In this document: positions 8,578 through 16,667 of the stretch, piece after piece
Position numbering within the stretch: the stretch's first letter is position 1
How the letters are laid out: every line of letters starts with the position of its first letter
Assembly: GCF_003515685.1 (NCBI RefSeq)
Contig: NZ_QWEG01000003.1
Coordinates: 310,001-374,000, forward strand
Source: Neobacillus notoginsengisoli
GTDB lineage: Bacteria; Bacillota; Bacilli; Bacillales; Cytobacillaceae
Length of the DNA: 64,000 nt
Direction: 5' to 3'
Translations under genes and position numbers: made by a program
The notes under the pieces: generated by a model
What the model saw: the letters and a program-made list of their open reading frames with translations, nothing else
What the model was told of the DNA's origin: nothing
The model's database searches: none

Positions 8578-10842
8578 ATGACACAAACGATGTTGGTTAA
8601 AGCCACCAAAGATGAATCTGCACAGTGGAAAGGATTTAAGAAAGGTAAGTGGGCAAAAGAAGTAAATGTCCGCGACTTCATCTTGAAGAACTTCACGCTT
8701 TATGAAGGTAACGATGATTTCCTGGCTGGGGCAACAGACGCGACAGATCAGCTTTGGGCGCAAGTGATGGATTTGACTTCCCAGGAACGGGAAAAAGGCG
8801 GCGTCCTCGATATGGATACCGAAACAGTTTCAACAATTATTTCCCATGGGCCAGGCTACTTAAACGAAGACCTCGAAAAAGTTGTCGGCTTCCAGACTGA
8901 TAAGCCATTCAATCGTTCCATGCAGCCGTTTGGCGGCATCAGAATGGCAAAAGCCGCATGCGAAGCATATGGGTATAAATTAAATGAAGAAGTTGAGCGG
9001 ATTTTCTCAGATTTCCGGAAAACACATAACCAAGGGGTATTTGATGCCTACACAGAAGAAATGCTGCTTGCGCGAAAAGCAGGCATTATCACAGGCCTTC
9101 CTGATGCATACGGACGCGGCCGGATCATCGGCGACTACCGGAGGGTAGCCCTGTACGGAGTGGATTTCCTTATTCAAGAAAAGAAGAACGATTTAAAATC
9201 CACCAGCGGTGTTATGACAGAAAACAATATCCGCCACAGGGAAGAACTTGCGGAACAAATTCGCGCGCTTAGCGAGCTGAAGGAACTTGCAAAAAGCTAT
9301 GGCTATGATATTTCCGCTCCTGCCGCCAATGCAGTTGAAGCTTTTCAATGGCTGTATTTCGGTTACCTTGCTGCAATCAAGGAACAAAATGGCGCTGCAA
9401 TGAGCCTGGGTCGCGTTTCCACCTTCCTGGATATTTATATTGAACGCGACTTGAAAGTTGGCACACTTACAGAGGTTGAGGCACAGGAGCTTGTTGACCA
9501 TTTCGTCATGAAACTCCGCCTAGTAAAGTTTGCGCGAACACCGGATTACAACGAGCTGTTTAGCGGCGACCCTACATGGGTAACGGAATCCATCGGCGGA
9601 ATGGCTTTGGACGGACGCCCGCTTGTGACAAAAAGCTCTTTCAGATTCCTGCATACTCTTGATAATCTCGGGCCGGCTCCAGAACCGAACCTGACTGTCC
9701 TATGGTCAACAAGCCTTCCTGAGAACTTTAAAAAATACTGTGCGAAGATGTCCATTCAAACGAGCTCTATCCAATATGAAAACGATGATATCATGCGGCC
9801 TGAATGGGGCGACGACTACGGAATCGCCTGTTGTGTGTCCGCGATGGCCATTGGAAAGCAAATGCAATTCTTCGGGGCCCGATCCAATTTGGCAAAAGCC
9901 CTTCTCTATGCAATTAATGGCGGAGTTGACGAAGTTCTGAAAATCCAGGTTGGACCTGAATATGCTCCGATCACTTCCGATGTCCTTGACTATAATGAAG
10001 TGATGAAGAAGTTCGATAACATGATGGATTGGCTTGCGGGCTTGTACATCAATACGCTAAACGTCATTCACTATATGCATGACAAGTACAGCTACGAGCG
10101 GATTGAAATGGCGCTCCACGATTCCGAAATCCTCAGAACAATGGCAACAGGCATTGCTGGATTGAGTGTAGTAGCCGACTCTTTAAGCGCAATCAAGCAC
10201 AGTGAAGTAAAAGTAATCCGTGATGAGAATGGATTGGCCGTTGATTTTGAAATAAACGGTGACTTCCCTAAGTATGGAAATAACGATGACCGTGTTGACG
10301 ACATTGCTGTCGATATTGTCAAAACCTTTATGATGAAGCTTAATAAGCATCAAACTTACAGGGATTCCATGACAACGATGTCCGTTCTAACGATTACATC
10401 CAATGTAGTTTATGGCAAAAAGACAGGCAATACGCCTGACGGACGCAGGGCTGGCGAGCCGTTCGCACCGGGAGCAAACCCAATGCACGGCCGTGATACA
10501 AAAGGTACGCTTGCTTCTCTAGCATCTGTAGCAAAGCTTCCTTATGAATACTCGCTGGACGGGATTTCAAATACATTCTCTATCGTCCCTAAAGCGCTTG
10601 GCAAAGAAGATGAAAACCGCATCCTCAACCTTGTTTCCATCCTGGATGGTTACGCACTCAAAGATGGGCACCATCTAAACGTAAATGTATTTAACCGGGA
10701 AACATTAATGGATGCCATGGAACACCCAGAGCTATACCCGCAATTGACAATCAGGGTTTCCGGATATGCGGTAAACTTCATCAAGCTGACAAGAGAACAG
10801 CAAATGGATGTCATAAACCGTACGTTCCACGAATCACTTTAA
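8578..10842 (+). CDS. pflB: Pyruvate formate-lyase (formate C-acetyltransferase)
   Basis: 754 residues, full length for PflB. It cleaves pyruvate with CoA to acetyl-CoA and formate during anaerobic growth. The active-site cysteine pair is in GIACCVSAM (near residue 420) and the glycyl-radical site in RVSGYAVNF (near 728). ATG 8578 follows GAGGTGA. pflA follows after 66 bases that contain a weak GC-rich hairpin. Regulation by Fnr is suggested by the box at 8481. The whole pfl-bioY segment lies between inverted copies of the 470-bp repeat. Confidence 0.96.
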   Translation: MTQTMLVKATKDESAQWKGFKKGKWAKEVNVRDFILKNFTLYEGNDDFLAGATDATDQLWAQVMDLTSQEREKGGVLDMDTETVSTIISHGPGYLNEDLEKVVGFQTDKPFNRSMQPFGGIRMAKAACEAYGYKLNEEVERIFSDFRKTHNQGVFDAYTEEMLLARKAGIITGLPDAYGRGRIIGDYRRVALYGVDFLIQEKKNDLKSTSGVMTENNIRHREELAEQIRALSELKELAKSYGYDISAPAANAVEAFQWLYFGYLAAIKEQNGAAMSLGRVSTFLDIYIERDLKVGTLTEVEAQELVDHFVMKLRLVKFARTPDYNELFSGDPTWVTESIGGMALDGRPLVTKSSFRFLHTLDNLGPAPEPNLTVLWSTSLPENFKKYCAKMSIQTSSIQYENDDIMRPEWGDDYGIACCVSAMAIGKQMQFFGARSNLAKALLYAINGGVDEVLKIQVGPEYAPITSDVLDYNEVMKKFDNMMDWLAGLYINTLNVIHYMHDKYSYERIEMALHDSEILRTMATGIAGLSVVADSLSAIKHSEVKVIRDENGLAVDFEINGDFPKYGNNDDRVDDIAVDIVKTFMMKLNKHQTYRDSMTTMSVLTITSNVVYGKKTGNTPDGRRAGEPFAPGANPMHGRDTKGTLASLASVAKLPYEYSLDGISNTFSIVPKALGKEDENRILNLVSILDGYALKDGHHLNVNVFNRETLMDAMEHPELYPQLTIRVSGYAVNFIKLTREQQMDVINRTFHESL

Positions 10843-10908
10843 TAATAATCGGGTGGCCGGGCTACTTCGCCGGCTCCCCTCTTTTTTATCAAGGAAGGAG
10901 ATTTTCTT

Positions 10909-11655
10909 ATGAACGGAAACATACACTCAATTGAAACGTTTGGTACAGTTGATGGCCCTGGTATCCGCTATGTCATTTTTACACAGGGGTGCCTTCTCCG
11001 CTGCCAATTTTGCCATAATGCCGACACGTGGGAAATAGGGACTGGCAAGCAGATGGCTGTGGAGGAAATAATGGATGATCTCCGTTCATACCTTCCTTTC
11101 ATGGAATCCTCAGGCGGAGGGATAACCGTCAGCGGCGGCGAACCGCTTCTGCAGATCCCTTTCCTTCTCGAATTATTTAAGGAATGCAAAAAAGCAGGCA
11201 TCCACACGGCGATTGACTCATCAGGAGGCTGTTTTTCAAGTGCCTCTCATTTCCTCAAGCAGATGGATGAACTAATGGAATACACCGACCTCGTGCTTCT
11301 TGATATCAAGCATATTGATAGGAAAAAGCACATTGGCTTGACCGGCATGGCAAATGAGCACATCCTCGAATTTGCGAAATATTTATCAGATCGGCAAGTT
11401 CCGGTCTGGCTAAGGCATGTCCTTGTACCTGGGGTAACAGACGATCCGGGCGACATGGCCAAACTTGGGGAATTTGTCGGTACGTTAAAAAATGTTGAGA
11501 AGGTTGAAATCCTTCCCTATCATAAGCTTGGCGTCTATAAATGGGAAACTCTTGGCCTTGAGTATCCATTAAAAGATGTGGAACCTCCTAGTGATGAAAA
11601 AGTCCAGGAAGCCTATGAAACGATTACAAGACATTGGAACGCCCCCGTGAGGTAA
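10909..11655 (+). CDS. pflA: Pyruvate formate-lyase activating enzyme
   Basis: 248 residues, a radical-SAM protein: CLLRCQFCHNAD (near residue 25-35) gives the CxxxCxxC cluster motif, followed by SGGEPLLQ for SAM binding. It generates the glycyl radical on PflB by reductive cleavage of SAM. ATG 10909 follows AAGGAAGGAG. Position directly after pflB is the usual arrangement. Confidence 0.96.
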   Translation: MNGNIHSIETFGTVDGPGIRYVIFTQGCLLRCQFCHNADTWEIGTGKQMAVEEIMDDLRSYLPFMESSGGGITVSGGEPLLQIPFLLELFKECKKAGIHTAIDSSGGCFSSASHFLKQMDELMEYTDLVLLDIKHIDRKKHIGLTGMANEHILEFAKYLSDRQVPVWLRHVLVPGVTDDPGDMAKLGEFVGTLKNVEKVEILPYHKLGVYKWETLGLEYPLKDVEPPSDEKVQEAYETITRHWNAPVR

Positions 11656-11690
11656 CGAATGAATGCTGTCCATGAGGGCGGCGTTTTTTC
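11639..11690 (+). terminator. Rho-independent terminator after pflA
   Basis: AACGCCCCCGTG pairs with CATGAGGGCGGCGTT and runs into a T tract; its first arm overlaps the end of pflA. Confidence 0.75.
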
Positions 11691-11793
11691 TTGGCTCATT
11701 TTTGCTAGATTAGCTGGGGGGCAAGTTCTGCATCATTTCTTCATAATGATTTGTTAATCTTAACCCTAGATAATGAAAGATTGGGGATAACGG

Positions 11794-12525
11794 ATGATGT
11801 ATCAGCTTCTTACTCATATTAGCAATTTCTTCAGCACCCCTTTTCTCAATATGCTGCATACAGTTGAACATATCCCTCTTCTGGCAGCATTTATGCTGGG
11901 AATAATCGGGGCAATGGCGCCTTGCCAGCTTACAGGGAATATTAGCGCGATTACTTATTACGGGAACAGAAGTATGCAAGCGCATGGCCAGGCTGTCCAT
12001 GCGGGGTTCTTTATATTGGGAAAAATCATCGTTTTTTCCGGTCTCGGATTGATTGTCTGGGCAATCGGCCATGAATTCCAAAATACGCTGACGATGTTTT
12101 TTGCAGCCTCCCGAAAAGTAATCGGCCCGTTTATTATCCTTCTCGGCCTTTTTTTAGCAGGATTTTTCAAAATGGGATTTTTAAATTCTCTCTTTTCAGC
12201 GATTCCGTTAAACAAGGGATCCGGAAAATGGGGTTCGTTCTTGATGGGAGTTGCCTTTTCAATCTCTTTTTGCCCAACGATGTTTATTTTATTTTTCGTC
12301 ACTTTGATGCCGATCGTCCTCAGCACCCCGTTCGGTGTTGTACTGCCGCCTGTTTTTGCCATCGGAACTTCCCTTCCATTAATCGTTTTTCTGGCTGCTG
12401 CGTGGTATTTGGGGATGGATGGTTCCCTTATTAGGAAGAGCCGGAAAATAGGGAATATCGTGCAAAAAAGCGCGGGCTTCTTTTTAATTCTGATCGGGCT
12501 GTTCGACACGATCACTTATTGGTGA
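11794..12525 (+). CDS. CcdA/DsbD-like transmembrane thiol-redox protein
   Basis: 243 residues with six or seven membrane helices. Two conserved half-sites carry the paired membrane cysteines: GAMAPCQLTGN near residue 47 and SFCPTMF near residue 165. In CcdA/DsbD these two cysteines pass electrons from thioredoxin across the membrane to extracytoplasmic partners such as cytochrome c maturation factors. The APCQ form belongs to the wider CcdA/UreH-like group, so the exact acceptor is unknown. ATG 11794 has a modest GGGGAT site. No partner thioredoxin gene is adjacent. Confidence 0.75.
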   Translation: MMYQLLTHISNFFSTPFLNMLHTVEHIPLLAAFMLGIIGAMAPCQLTGNISAITYYGNRSMQAHGQAVHAGFFILGKIIVFSGLGLIVWAIGHEFQNTLTMFFAASRKVIGPFIILLGLFLAGFFKMGFLNSLFSAIPLNKGSGKWGSFLMGVAFSISFCPTMFILFFVTLMPIVLSTPFGVVLPPVFAIGTSLPLIVFLAAAWYLGMDGSLIRKSRKIGNIVQKSAGFFLILIGLFDTITYW

Positions 12526-12536
12526 TGAAATGAAGA

Positions 12537-12563
12537 TTGACAAAACCCTCCCCTCCGTAATAA
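12537..12563 (+). promoter_or_regulatory. Probable bioY promoter
   Basis: TTGACA (12537-12542) and TAATAA (12558-12563) are separated by 15 bases, short but with a perfect -35. Confidence 0.5.
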
Positions 12564-12571
12564 AGTTTTAT

Positions 12572-12602
12572 ATGTCAACCAAATAAACATTCTGGTTAAC
12601 CA
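12572..12602. promoter_or_regulatory. Probable BirA (biotin repressor) operator
   Basis: ATGTCAACC and GGTTAACCA form an imperfect inverted repeat with 13 bases between them, resembling the BirA operator class of two AACC/GGTT halves. It lies between the promoter and bioY, where a repressor would act. Confidence 0.6.
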
Positions 12603-12619
12603 AAAAAGGGGAGAATAAA

Positions 12620-13198
12620 ATGTCAAATGAACAATTGAAATTGAGGCGCATGATTTTGGCTGCTTTATTTGCGGCAATTACGGGGATTCTGGCACAGATG
12701 ACGATTCCGCTTCCTCTGGTCCCGATTACCGGCCAGACGCTTGCGATCGGTCTCGCCGCCACAATTCTAGGGGCCCGTTATGGAACGATTTCCATCATGC
12801 TCTACCTCGCGCTTGGTGCTGTTGGTGTCCCTGTTTTTGCTGAAATGAAATCCGGAATTTCCGTCCTTTTCGGACCGACCGGCGGTTATTTGGTAGGTTT
12901 TATTCCTACTGCCTTTATCATTGGATTTTATATGGAAAAATCATCTTTTACCTTCAAGCATGCTATGGTCGCCAACACAATCGGAATGATTGTAACCCTC
13001 GTGATTGGAACAGCCTGGCTGAAAATGTCCGCAGGCCTTCCGTGGGCTGGAGCTTTTAAAGGTGGCTTTTATCCCTTCATTCCGGTCGGCCTCATTAAAG
13101 CTGCACTGGCAGCTTCCATTGGCATCGGTGTCAGGAAGCGGCTTGTTTCTGCAAACTTATTAGGTACTGTAACCCCAGGAATGAAACACACTATTTAA
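12620..13198 (+). CDS. bioY: Biotin transporter substrate-binding membrane protein BioY
   Basis: 192 residues and about six membrane helices, normal for BioY, the S-component that binds biotin in ECF-type transporters. Family hallmarks include LPLVPITGQT near residue 33-42, GPTGGYLVGF near 87-97 and GFYPFIPVGLIKA near 150. It needs the shared EcfA-A'-T module, encoded elsewhere, or works alone. The adjacent BirA-like operator supports biotin-dependent repression. Biotin has no obvious link to the pfl genes, so their adjacency may simply reflect the boundaries of the repeat-flanked segment. Confidence 0.93.
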   Translation: MSNEQLKLRRMILAALFAAITGILAQMTIPLPLVPITGQTLAIGLAATILGARYGTISIMLYLALGAVGVPVFAEMKSGISVLFGPTGGYLVGFIPTAFIIGFYMEKSSFTFKHAMVANTIGMIVTLVIGTAWLKMSAGLPWAGAFKGGFYPFIPVGLIKAALAASIGIGVRKRLVSANLLGTVTPGMKHTI

Positions 13199-13202
13199 TC
13201 TT

Positions 13203-13245
13203 AGGGACAATTGGGATGGTTACCGCTCAATTGTCCCTTTTTTTA
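13203..13245 (+). terminator. Rho-independent terminator after bioY
   Basis: AGGGACAATTG pairs with CAATTGTCCCT, followed by a run of seven Ts. Confidence 0.9.
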
Positions 13246-13283
13246 GGCTACTATGGGTAACTTATTACCAAGCAAGGCTACAT

Positions 13284-13753
13284 CTAGCTCCAGCGCCTAC
13301 GCGTGCGCAAACTTCAGGTCTCCTCCCTACGATAAGTCATGCACGAATGCGCTTAGTGCTCCTGCGCCGTAGCATATTCAGGAAGCTTACCTTCAGTTCG
13401 CCGCAAAGCCCATGAAGGACTTCACAGATGCTAATTCATGAAGTACTGCAGGTAGTAGCTTCGCTCTTCGTGATTCCTTTATCCCACTCTTAAGGGGAAG
13501 TCAAGCCTCCTCCGTCGGCAACTGACCCTAAAGGTCCGATTCGTGAGATACAGTGAAACTTGCCGCTGTGCATTTCAGCGGCTTAGTTGAACCAATCAAG
13601 TTCGTAGTGCCGCTTAGTCGCCGTGCTCTTTGGCGAATTAGCGGCAGTAGAACGGGACTAACCATCAGCAAAAATCGCTGATGGAAGTTTCACTTTATCT
13701 CAGTCGAAGCCCTTCCAGTTTGTACGGAGATGACCACGACGCTTGCGCTTTTG
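13284..13753 (-). repeat. 470-bp repeat element, copy 2 (family B, long form), inverted
   Basis: Reverse complement of 7691-8160 with the same total length. Differences are mostly single substitutions, for example around the AAACTTGATTGG and CATTCGTGCATGAC segments. A long open frame entering it from 13681 is the upstream extension of the next gene and not coding. Confidence 0.9.
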
Positions 13754-13830
13754 TTCTTCCCATTCATTCACATTGCGGGATTTCCTTTTCTCCTGTATAC
13801 TTTTATCATTCGCTAATGGGAGGTGATTCC

Positions 13831-14118
13831 ATGATAGACCTGCTGGCAGAAATATATGACCTGAATACGTGGACAACTTTATATGCCTGGATCTATTTTG
13901 GTATTGCCTTAAAGCTGTTGATTGATTTTAGCAGCACCTATTCTTTTACAAATCAAGAAAAGGTAGCAGAAACGACCGGTTTGCAACTCTCAGTTACCAA
14001 AACCACGAGCTTGCCGCCAGCATCCAATTCTGTCATTAAATGGATTGGAAAATATATAAAAAGGAAATTTTGTTCAACGGATGACCCTGAAGCACCCCTT
14101 TCCCTCCTTTCTAGCTAA
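13831..14118 (+). CDS. Small membrane protein of unknown function, 95 aa
   Basis: ATG 13831 follows GGGAGGTGA; the longer frame from 13681 would begin inside the 470-bp repeat and is rejected. One hydrophobic segment (about residues 12-32) is followed by a polar, Ser/Thr-rich tail with a basic stretch KYIKRKF. It ends 28 bases before yidC2, so the two may be co-transcribed. No family recognised. Confidence 0.55.
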   Translation: MIDLLAEIYDLNTWTTLYAWIYFGIALKLLIDFSSTYSFTNQEKVAETTGLQLSVTKTTSLPPASNSVIKWIGKYIKRKFCSTDDPEAPLSLLSS

Positions 14119-14146
14119 AGTAAAAATAATTTACTCGGGAGGAAAT

Positions 14147-14929
14147 ATGAAAGGGAAAAATAAGTTTTTTATACTGCCAAGTATTCTATTAATGTCTGTT
14201 TTTCTATTGTCGGGATGTGCACCGGCAGATGGGAAAAGTAACTTTTTCACAAAAGTGTTTGTTGAGCCCTTCAGCTCAGCGATTCATTTTCTCGGGGAAT
14301 TCTTTGGAGGCAATTACGGGATGGCAATCATCCTGATTACATTGATGATCAGATTGATCCTGATGCCGCTCATGCTTAAGCAATATAAAAATCAATTAAT
14401 CATGAAAGGCAAAATGGACAGTTTAAAGCCTGAAATGGATGAATTGCAAAAGAAAATAAAGGCGGAAAAAGATGCTGCAAAACAAAAGGAACTGCAAAGC
14501 CAAATGTTTGGACTTTATCAAAAGCATGGGGTTAACCCATTGAACATGGGCTGCCTCCCTATTTTAATCCAAATGCCAATATTGACGGGCTTTTATTACG
14601 CCATTCGAAGCTCCGCCGAGATTGCTTCCCATAATTTCTTATGGTTCAGCCTTGGAAGCCCGGATATCGCCATTACATTGATTGCTGGCATTGTGTATTT
14701 CCTGCAATTCAAGGTATCTCAATCAAGCATGCCTGCACAGCAGCAGCAACAAATGAAATTCATGGGGTTGCTTTCACCCATCATGATTGTCATGTTTTCA
14801 CTGAATGCTCCTGCGGCTCTTCCTTTGTATTGGGCAGTAGGCGGGACGTTCCTTATTTTGCAGACCTTGATCAGCAGGCATCTGTATAAGAATCCAGTTT
14901 CTTCGGGTAGTGTATCTGTTCAAAAATAA
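14147..14929 (+). CDS. yidC: Membrane insertase YidC2/OxaA2 (lipoprotein)
   Basis: 260 residues from ATG 14147, behind CGGGAGGAAAT. A signal peptide ends in the lipobox LLSGC (Cys near 23). Five membrane helices follow, with the conserved membrane arginine in LITLMIRLILMPL, the coiled hairpin (residues about 85-125) and PILIQMPILTGFY. It inserts membrane proteins with or without SecYEG. Bacilli have two paralogues (SpoIIIJ and YqjG); which this is cannot be settled here, though context away from rnpA-jag favours the YqjG type. Confidence 0.88.
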   Translation: MKGKNKFFILPSILLMSVFLLSGCAPADGKSNFFTKVFVEPFSSAIHFLGEFFGGNYGMAIILITLMIRLILMPLMLKQYKNQLIMKGKMDSLKPEMDELQKKIKAEKDAAKQKELQSQMFGLYQKHGVNPLNMGCLPILIQMPILTGFYYAIRSSAEIASHNFLWFSLGSPDIAITLIAGIVYFLQFKVSQSSMPAQQQQQMKFMGLLSPIMIVMFSLNAPAALPLYWAVGGTFLILQTLISRHLYKNPVSSGSVSVQK

Positions 14930-14930
14930 T

Positions 14931-14970
14931 GAAAACCTTCCTGGTTTCTCTTACCGGGAAGGTTTTCTTA
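14931..14970. terminator. Terminator between yidC and convergent crcB
   Basis: GAAAACCTTCC pairs with GGAAGGTTTTC; T-rich on the + side. Confidence 0.85.
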
Positions 14971-15315
14971 CATTCTGCCTATTAAGATGCCGGTAAAGAC
15001 TAAAATCATTCCGCCTGTTATACTTACCGCAAAATACCCAATGGATGTCCTTCTTTTGCGTGCGGAGTCCAGCTGAACTAGTTCAAGCATGAATGTGGAA
15101 AAGGTCGTCAAGGCGCCTGTGAAGCCAATCCCTGCGAGGGCATACATATTTCCATTCACTGCTTTAGAGGCCAAAATTCCAAGAATGAACGAACCCAATA
15201 AATTTGCAATTAGTGTTCCGCGGGGGAATCTCTCGACCCGATTGAGCATCCTTGATAGATACAGCCGCAGTATAGCCCCTAAAAACCCGCCTGCCGCAAT
15301 AAAGACCAGCTTCAT
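14968..15315 (-). CDS. crcB: Fluoride exporter subunit CrcB/FluC (second of pair)
   Basis: 115 residues, four membrane helices, starting at ATG 15315 inside the stop of the upstream gene (ATGA overlap). Family features: GGFLGAILRLYLSR at the N-terminus, GTLIANLLGSFILG near 40 and GFTGALTTFSTF near 75, the last carrying the Phe/Thr residues of the fluoride pore. FluC works as a dual-topology dimer; paired genes usually make an antiparallel heterodimer. Confidence 0.93.
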   Translation of the reverse strand: MKLVFIAAGGFLGAILRLYLSRMLNRVERFPRGTLIANLLGSFILGILASKAVNGNMYALAGIGFTGALTTFSTFMLELVQLDSARKRRTSIGYFAVSITGGMILVFTGILIGRM

Positions 15316-15704
15316 CCCTGAACCCCTTCCCGTCTTTTCCAACCCGTTCTGCCAACGAATAAGCCGTACCAAGCTAAAACTATTCCCCCGGCTACGCTTA
15401 TTAGAAGATAAAGGAAAGATAGGACTGCATGTCCGCTCTCAATTAGTTTGATTACCTCCAGGCAAAACGTTGAAAAAGTCGTATAGGAGCCAATAAGGCC
15501 GGTTGTGAAGGCAGTATATAAATATTCGGGAATTTTAATCTTGTCCTTGTATCTAGAAGTAAGATAGCCAAGAAAGAATGAACCAGACAAATTTACGATT
15601 AGTGTCCCGTATGGCAATAAGGAATCGGGCGTCTGGAGGAATGAAAGCAAATAGCGGAGTAGGCTGCCAGCCGCCCCTCCTATCCCAACATAAAAATATC
15701 CCAT
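15312..15704 (-). CDS. crcB: Fluoride exporter subunit CrcB/FluC (first of pair)
   Basis: 130 residues, four membrane helices, with GIGGAAGSLLRYLLS, GTLIVNLSGSFFLG and GLIGSYTTFSTF at the expected places. It is translationally coupled to the next crcB by a 4-base overlap. It has a longer basic C-terminal tail (GRTGWKRREG) than its partner, consistent with opposite membrane topology. Only about 60 bases separate the start from the upstream gene's terminator, and no fluoride riboswitch is visible there. Confidence 0.93.
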   Translation of the reverse strand: MGYFYVGIGGAAGSLLRYLLSFLQTPDSLLPYGTLIVNLSGSFFLGYLTSRYKDKIKIPEYLYTAFTTGLIGSYTTFSTFCLEVIKLIESGHAVLSFLYLLISVAGGIVLAWYGLFVGRTGWKRREGVQG

Positions 15705-15765
15705 TCTCTCCCCTCATTTTTGAAAAATATAGGTTTGTGATCCTTTCTTTTTTCTTGAACAAACG

Positions 15766-15796
15766 GAAAAGACTGCCAGCAAATTCCCGGCAGTCC
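15766..15796 (-). terminator. Terminator of the 15801-16007 gene
   Basis: GGCAGTC-type arms (GACTGCC / GGCAGTC on the + strand) followed on the minus strand by TTTTCC. Confidence 0.7.
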
Positions 15797-15800
15797 CCCC

Positions 15801-16007
15801 TTATTCGCTGTCCACGAAATAATCCTTGTAATACCCGCCAACTTCTCCAGTATTGTCTACAACAAAATAAAACTCTTCCGTTTCATTTTTCACGTCATAA
15901 ATATTTCCTGGTGTGAGAACATACTTAACCATATATTTTTTTGCATCAGTGTGTACACACTTCACTTTTTTTATTGTCTCTTTTTCTTTCCAGTTTAAGT
16001 GCTGCAT
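15801..16007 (-). CDS. Conserved Bacillus hypothetical, possibly DUF6501
   Basis: 68 residues beginning MQHLNWKEKETIKKVKC, with EEFYFVVDNTGEVGGYY near the C-terminus. It is soluble and probably beta-rich. The pattern recalls a small Bacillus family that I believe is DUF6501, but I cannot verify that. It is followed by its own terminator. Confidence 0.6.
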   Translation of the reverse strand: MQHLNWKEKETIKKVKCVHTDAKKYMVKYVLTPGNIYDVKNETEEFYFVVDNTGEVGGYYKDYFVDSE

Positions 16008-16049
16008 ATTAAAGCCCCCTTACGATTATCTTTACCAAGTATAAACAAA

Positions 16050-16253
16050 TCAAGCCGGGTACTGCAAGGTGGGGCTTTCAATTTTGCGAAGTTCCTTTAC
16101 TTCTTCCGCTTCCACTGTAATAATTTCCTGAGTGAACGCATCTTTAAATGTCCAATAGGAACGATCGCAAATTTCATCTTCCCGAAGGAATTCCATATTT
16201 GTAAAAGTCTTTTCTTGGTAATCAATAGCATACCAGTTATTTTTCTGATCCAT
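16050..16253 (-). CDS. Hypothetical protein, 67 aa
   Basis: ATG 16253 follows AGAGGTAGAG. Soluble, acidic, with several aromatic residues (NNWYAIDYQEKTF). It lies 42 bases upstream of the 15801-16007 gene on the same strand and could share its transcript. No family recognised. Confidence 0.5.
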   Translation of the reverse strand: MDQKNNWYAIDYQEKTFTNMEFLREDEICDRSYWTFKDAFTQEIITVEAEEVKELRKIESPTLQYPA

Positions 16254-16477
16254 TTCTCTACCTCTTTTCTGAAGGTCGCATGGATTCTATACCACCGGAA
16301 AGATTCAGAGTAAACATATCTGAAAATTCCTATTTCCATAGTAATAAAGTGCCATTGCTCGTCCTAAAGTACCTTTTTAAAATAATTTCACCAAAAGGCT
16401 TTCCAAAACCAGCTGGAACCTTTACAATGTAATAAACTGAATATTCAATCCACCTTCCAAGGAGGCATTACAAACCA

Positions 16478-16609
16478 ATGAAAATTATGAGTAATGAGCA
16501 GCTAGTCGTTTCGTATCGCGATGCAATGAAGTCTGGAACGGAGAAGGAATGGATTCAAGTTCTGAAGGATGAAATTCAGCGGAGAGGGCTAAGGCCTTTT
16601 AAGAAGTAA
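16478..16609 (+). CDS. sda: Sda, sporulation histidine kinase inhibitor
   Basis: 43 residues; too short for most gene callers. MSNEQLVVSYRDA and FI/WIQVLKDEIQRRGL positions match Sda, a helical hairpin that binds KinA and blocks phosphotransfer to Spo0F when DNA replication is disturbed. AAGGAGG at 16459-16465 is 12 bases before ATG 16478; ATG 16487 in the same frame is also possible. In B. subtilis the gene is controlled by DnaA boxes; I see no TTATCCACA-like site in the 200 bases upstream. Confidence 0.82.
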   Translation: MKIMSNEQLVVSYRDAMKSGTEKEWIQVLKDEIQRRGLRPFKK

Positions 16610-16629
16610 TGATTTTTGCCATGTGAATG

Positions 16630-16662
16630 CAGCTGCCGGCCAAGCCGGCGGCTGTTTTTATA
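16630..16662. terminator. Terminator between sda and selU
   Basis: CAGCTGCCGG pairs with CCGGCGGCTG and is followed by TTTTTAT on the + strand. Confidence 0.8.
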
Positions 16663-16667
16663 TTGTT

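Noticed and set aside
11958-12515. 185-codon open frame antisense to the CcdA-like gene
   Set aside because: Basic, low-complexity translation opposite a clearly recognised membrane protein; no ribosome binding site.
13681-13830. Longer N-terminus for the 13831 membrane protein
   Set aside because: The extension lies inside the 470-bp repeat and lacks a ribosome binding site.
15705-15800. Fluoride riboswitch before crcB
   Set aside because: Only about 60 bases separate crcB from the neighbouring terminator, and no pseudoknot-forming motif is visible.
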